A stretch of DNA of 64,000 bases. It comes from Rotaria sp. Silwood1. Taxonomy: Eukaryota > Rotifera > Eurotatoria > Philodinida > Philodinidae. Position 1 is the first letter of the stretch, and the number at the start of each line of letters is the position of its first letter. The stretch is taken from assembly GCA_905250075.1 (NCBI GenBank), contig CAJNOP010000105.1:372434-436433 (forward strand), read 5' to 3'. The translations under genes were made by a program, and so were the position numbers. Shown here piece after piece: positions 59,209-64,000 of the stretch. The notes below the pieces were generated by a model, which saw only the letters and a program-made list of their open reading frames with translations, did not search any database and was not told the origin of the DNA.

Positions 59209-62200
59209 AGAAAATAAACTTAAACTTGAATAAAAAAAAACTCTTGTTTTAATATGCACTGCCTGATCGCAAACTAAATAGAGCTCATTTTATCTGTGTG
59301 AGACTATCCTTTGATTATTTCTGAATGAAAACAATTTAGATACAAAGGTTGATATAGTTATCTTTTCATATATGTGAAGAAAGAAGACGAGTTAAAGTTA
59401 AATTTTATTTCATTAATTCCCATTTCACGTACATTATGAAATGCTATAATCAATATTTGCTTTTTATCACAAAATACGGTGTCTGTAATCGAATGAATTT
59501 GTCGGATTTCTACCACTTTTTTGAAATCTTTCTTCAATTTTAATACTATAGTTACACTCCTCATCGTCGAAAACGATCTGAAATGACAATTTGAATTTTT
59601 TTGAACCTAAAAATATCAAAATTCAAATCATTTCTAAGAAGAGTCTAACACTTGTATACACATAAGAAATAATTTTCATACATACTTTATGCAGCGATCA
59701 AAAAAGCAAGCGTTTATTTCAACGATTTTTGAATAGTCATAAGGCATTCAGTGTCTGTTCTAGAAGAACATTGCATTAAAAATGAAAAAAAAAGATGATA
59801 GTAACTGATAAAATTTGCATAATAAAAATTAGTTTGTTTTTATTGCGAGAACTTTTTTTTCACAAAACTAATCTTCAACAATTAGAAAATTAGATTCATA
59901 TGAATTCTATGTCCTATAGAGCAGCTGAGGAAGTCCCAAATCCATGTTCGAAATCAAATTTAATTGATGAATGTAAGATTATTATCTCATTTGCTTACGT
60001 AAATTTATTTCGATATTTCATAACATTAATTCTACTTTTTCGACTCGGCGATGGCTTCTTCTTTAAATTTGGGGTAACGCTGGAAAACTATTAAAAGCAA
60101 AATTACGTCAATATCTGATATCTACACACAGGTTTCTATTATGTAGCGATAGATTCACGTCGGATCTCTTTTTGTCTTTGCAATTCTATGCACCATTGTT
60201 TCTGTTTTAAACAAATGAATATTAGTTCGTTGATTGTGCTCGAAATATCATAGTGTGGTAACAGAGTTGGTGAAGAAACAATATAAAACAGTTAACAGGG
60301 ATTATATGAATCTTAGTAGCGCCGAATCAAGTAGAAATAGAAAGATGAATAATGAAGTGGTAGATGATATTCTTTTTGAAATAACTTATCACGAAGAACA
60401 AACTATAGAGCAGTCATGTGCTCTTTTTAAATTAGTAAAAGATGGATCTAATTCATGATAAGTAACTTTCAAGGATTGTTTAATCGAGAAACCGAAAAAA
60501 TGATCGATACGAAAATTAGTCGCTATCAGGGTTGCAGATCAAAAACTTAGAAATCAGAAAGGACAATTTTTGAAAACGAACAGCTGGTATGTTGACATAC
60601 TGGTACAAAACCCATATATAGCCTAGTTAATACAAAGAAGACTAATAAAAGACATCTAGAGCTGGATAAAGCTGTTGACAAGAATAATTAGCATACATTC
60701 TTATGTTAATTTCAACAATGCCGAAATTTATCAGTGCGCTTCATTGTTCGTCAGTAGTTATAGAACTTAGAAACTATCAATGATTAACAAAGAATAAACA
60801 CGACACGATATTAATCTATTATAGTAATGAGTTATAATCGTAATCAATTTTATTGATAAACTCACAATTTAAAAAAAGTTCACATTTCTGAAAAAATCAG
60901 AATCAATGATCAAAATCAGAGATATGTTTTAATTTCAACAACTTTCTTCGCTTTTCGAAAGATCTTGCAAGCTTAGTCTGGCGCAAACTTAATTTATTGT
61001 ATTGATCAATAATTAATCAAGCCCAGGACATATAAATTTATCAGGTAAAAAGAAGGAAAATCTATAAGTGTATGAGTAGAATTAATTTTAGTTTTGTATT
61101 ATCTCAAGGTAATACTTGTTCTTGAATAGTTCGCTGTTCGTCGAGAAGTTGAGATACAAGTCATTAGTTAATGACAGATAGCTGTTGAAAGTAATATTAA
61201 TATTAAATTTGAAGCATTGTGAAATAAAACGAATGGAGATTTTCGTCACATTGTTAGATTGACGTACAGTTGTTTTGATGATTTTGCTCTTATAATGTTG
61301 GAAGATTCTCATTATAATAATGCTGATTGGAAACCTATGTAAATGTTTGAATTCTGTAAGCAGTAATAGAAGGCTCGTATTCAATCTGAAACAAAAAGAC
61401 TCAACTCCAGACTATTGAAGCTGATCATATATTATTGACTTGAAGCTGAGGAGAAGAAGAAAGAAAAAATATCTGTGCCTTTCGGCTACTCTGGACTATG
61501 GGGTACACCTAGTAGGAGAATCAGTAGTCCGACCTTTTCCCACAACTATGATTAGTTGTAGCTCTAAACAAAAGGCCGGCTTGATATAGATTTCTTGGTT
61601 TCTATTGCTTGAACATCCGTACACACTAATTAATCACATACTAGCCACAACGTAGTTAGCATGCTATCGGACGAATAGTTCGAGACAAACAACAGTTAGT
61701 AACTTGTCCAGAGTCATTTCATATCTCTTGATACAGAAGTTTGAGTACAATAGCTTGTAGATATCTGCCGAAAAACACAGCCACGCAACCCTGAGAGCTC
61801 ATGGCTTGATATGAACTGAATTTCTGTGCATTTCGCGTCAAAGACAAGAACAACGATTTCATTGTTTCATATTCCAGAATGGAAACTTTCTTATGTCAGA
61901 CACTCTTGAATAGTCTTCTCATGATCAAAAATATTTCTCCATTACGTATTGCCGTCGATAAATACTATCAAAATACTTCTATCACTATGATTATAACTCA
62001 TGTATTCAATCTTTATTTTCATTGGTTAATTTTTCTATCGAAGGTAAATTACAGACAAGATAAGATCCTCGACGACTTGTTTAGGTTAAATTAATTTTTG
62101 AATTGATAATTTCAATCATTGTAATATATCTAAAAATAATCAATTGTTTTTTTTCTAACAGATTTACGGTTTAGACATAAAAATCATTAGTTTATTAACG
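59209..62200. other. Intergenic, possible 5' exons of HADHA at the right end
   Basis: About 3 kb with no firm gene. A frame at 60234-60458 (74 codons, first codon TTG) has a rather polar, protein-like composition but no start, motif or splice partner. The block 61879-62043 plus 62162-62204 could supply extra N-terminal codons to HADHA (see that entry). The minus-strand frame 61088-61384 is not supported. Confidence 0.4.
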
Positions 62201-63758
62201 ATGGGTAAGTTATTGATTATATTCTTCGGTTTTTCTCGTATATTAAAATTATTTAGCTGATTTACAACAATTAAAAAATTTAAAACTTGATTATGAAGAT
62301 ACTATTGCTATTGTTCAATTCAATCAAGAAAATTCGAAAGTAAAATTTCATTTAAAAGAGAACTTAATAATTTTAATAATTAATTAAGGTTAATACATTA
62401 TCACGAGAAATGACGAATGAATTTGTTTCAGTATTTAATCATTTAAAAAATGATGATAATATTAAAGGAATTATTGTTATATCAGCTAAACCTGGTTCAT
62501 TTATTGCTGGAGCTGACATTAAGTTAGAAAAAAAAAATTTTTGCATTTCGATTTCAATATTCATTTATTTATTCAGTATGATTGAATCCGTTAAATCTCG
62601 TGACGAACTTTATCAAATGTCCCGCAATGGTCAAGAAATTATGAATCAAATTGAACAATCATCAAAACCAATTGTTGCAGCTATTGCTGGATCATGTCTT
62701 GGTGGTGGATTTGAAGTAAGATTTTTGTTCGTCCTTTCGACGTTAGTTTTATCAGTCTTTTCTCATTAGGTTGCTTTAGCATGTCATTATCGAATTGCGA
62801 TGAATGATAAACGAACCGGATTTGGCGTACCAGAAGTTAAATTAGGATTATTACCAGGTGCTGGTGGTACACAAAGACTTTTAAAAAATCTTTCATTATC
62901 AGATGCATTAGATCTTATATTAACGGGTAAAGAAATTAAAGCAAAAAAAGCCAAAGAAATGGGTTTAGTTGATATTGTTATTGAACCTATCCAATCGGAT
63001 GTTCAAGATATTGAAGAACAAAATATTGAATATTTACGTTCGATTGCTATACAAAAAGTCAAGTAGGTGTTCAATGGTTAAAAACAAAGATTTTATAAAA
63101 CAAAAGCTCTACATGAGTATGATATAAAAATCAATATTTTAGTTTGTATGATTCTACTGCAGATATTAGTATTCAATATAAGTCAATTTTTCGAGATTCA
63201 ATGAGATTTCTGTCGTTAAATTCATTTTGTTTATACTTCTGATTTTTTTAAGAGAACTTGTTGTACAAAAACCTTCAAAGCGAAAACCTGGACTAATGGA
63301 AAGTAGGATATCTCATTTTTCTTAGTATTATTTATTAACTATTCATGATAGATATAAAATCAACAATAATGTTAAATTCTTATGTACGAAATTATATTTT
63401 ATCTCAAGCTCAAGCAAAAGTTATGTCACAAACACAAGGTCTTTATCCAGCACCGTTGAAAATTTTGGATGTTTGTATTGAATTTATTCATTAAGCAGAA
63501 AAGAACACATGTACAAAAAGCTTTTTATTATTAGGTTATTCAACAAACTTTAGAAAATGGTTCAAAAGTTGGATTTTATGCTGAAGCAGAAGTAAAATTT
63601 GAAATTTTTTTTTTTAAACGAAAAAATAAATGAATTTATAAACTTTAGGCTTTTGCAGATCTCTGTATAACCAATGAATCAAAAGCATTAATTAGTCTAT
63701 TTCATGGACGTACTGAATGTAAAAAAAATAAATATGGAAAATCCGAAAAAGAAGTCAA
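62201..63758 (+). CDS. HADHA: HADHA, mitochondrial trifunctional protein alpha subunit (5' part, truncated by window end)
   Basis: Exons seen: 62201-62204, 62257-62339, 62389-62522, 62577-62715, 62770-63062, 63253-63302, 63352-63470, 63535-63591, 63649-63758; frame is kept across all joins. Enoyl-CoA hydratase domain: NSKVNTLSREM, KPGSFIAGADINM with the oxyanion-hole block, KPIVAAIAGSCLGGGFEVA, and VPEVKLGLLPGAGGTQRL with the catalytic Glu. A linker follows with SQTQGLYPAPLKILDV and ESKALISLFHG, which is specific to HADHA; the dehydrogenase half lies outside the window. It catalyses hydration and, with its missing half, NAD-dependent oxidation of long-chain enoyl-CoA. With ATG 62201 there is no targeting presequence. 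Upstream blocks 61879-62043 and 62162-62204 join in frame and would add 69 residues, beginning at an ATG one base after a splice acceptor, so the true start is uncertain. Confidence 0.85.
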
Positions 63759-64000
63759 GTAAGTTTACATTAGAGATATGCAAGGTAAGTTTTTTCGTGC
63801 CTGGTAATCTGACTTAGGAAAATTTTCTAATCCTTACTCTGCACATTTCTCATTTACATGAGTATTAACGTTTACAATTATCAGGATAAGATATTAATCT
63901 GAGATTAATATATCATTCTATTAAACACAGTAAATATCAAGATTTCTATACCCATTTTATGCAATCATCTAAGAGTTCTACTTGTCATGTTATTGAAGAA
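63759..64000. other. Intron of HADHA running to the window end
   Basis: Begins with the GTAAGT donor after the last visible HADHA exon; no further exon was recognised before the window ends. Confidence 0.5.

Noticed and set aside
61088..61384. 98-codon minus frame
   Set aside because: Ile/Asn/Phe-rich and without a recognisable domain or splice context.
1..64000. tRNA genes, rRNA, bdelloid TGTGGG telomeric repeats
   Set aside because: Looked for B-box-like GGTTCRANNCC with a paired acceptor stem, and for repeat runs; none found by eye.

Overview
The window looks like about 64 kb of an AT-rich animal nuclear genome. Genes are split by many introns, most of them 45-75 nt with plain GT-AG ends, and the gene set is animal: KEAP1, CEP43/FOP, OSCP1, CALML4, SCFD1, HADHA. 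The short introns, the intronless B-box/coiled-coil/SPRY-like gene array, a bacterial-type protein carrying an intron, and many 3' splice sites directly before start codons fit a bdelloid rotifer best. That assignment is inference: no rRNA, organellar or other species marker is present. No tRNA, rRNA or CRISPR array was seen.

Layout. 0-9.3 kb: two small minus-strand membrane/secreted-type genes, a five-exon KEAP1 orthologue (plus) and a GT31 glycosyltransferase (minus). 9.3-13.6 kb: mostly empty, with one small two-exon gene. 13.6-19.8 kb: SCFD1/Sly1 (19 exons) followed 227 nt later by CALML4 (5 exons), perhaps co-transcribed. 19.8-28.9 kb: a transposon graveyard with a broken MULE transposase, a broken mariner-type transposase, a 93-bp MITE and some unrecognised exon-like blocks. 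28.9-41.5 kb: a small membrane protein gene, then three tandem intronless B-box/SPRY-like paralogues and a long hairpin. 41.6-49.2 kb: a GT10 fucosyltransferase (minus) head-to-head with OSCP1 (plus). 51.5-57.4 kb: CEP43/FOP (minus) head-to-head with GDPD1-type phosphodiesterase (plus), whose second intron is almost entirely a 1-kb fold-back transposon. 57.4-64 kb: a bacterial-like LTxxQ (Spy/CpxP-type) protein and the 5' part of HADHA, cut by the window end.

There is no operon-like pathway here. The intact genes are housekeeping or cell-biological: redox sensing (KEAP1), ER-Golgi traffic (SCFD1), Golgi glycosylation (GT31, GT10), cilium/centrosome (CEP43, OSCP1), apical actin protrusions (CALML4), lysophospholipid metabolism (GDPD1) and mitochondrial beta-oxidation (HADHA). 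Exon joins were worked out by hand; for every complete multi-exon gene the joined length is a multiple of three and no internal stop remains. The most unusual items are the KEAP1 copy that lacks two sensor cysteines but keeps most of its NRF2-binding pocket, the LTxxQ candidate transfer gene, the subrepeat-built fold-back transposon in the GDPD1 intron, and a 105-nt near-perfect hairpin.
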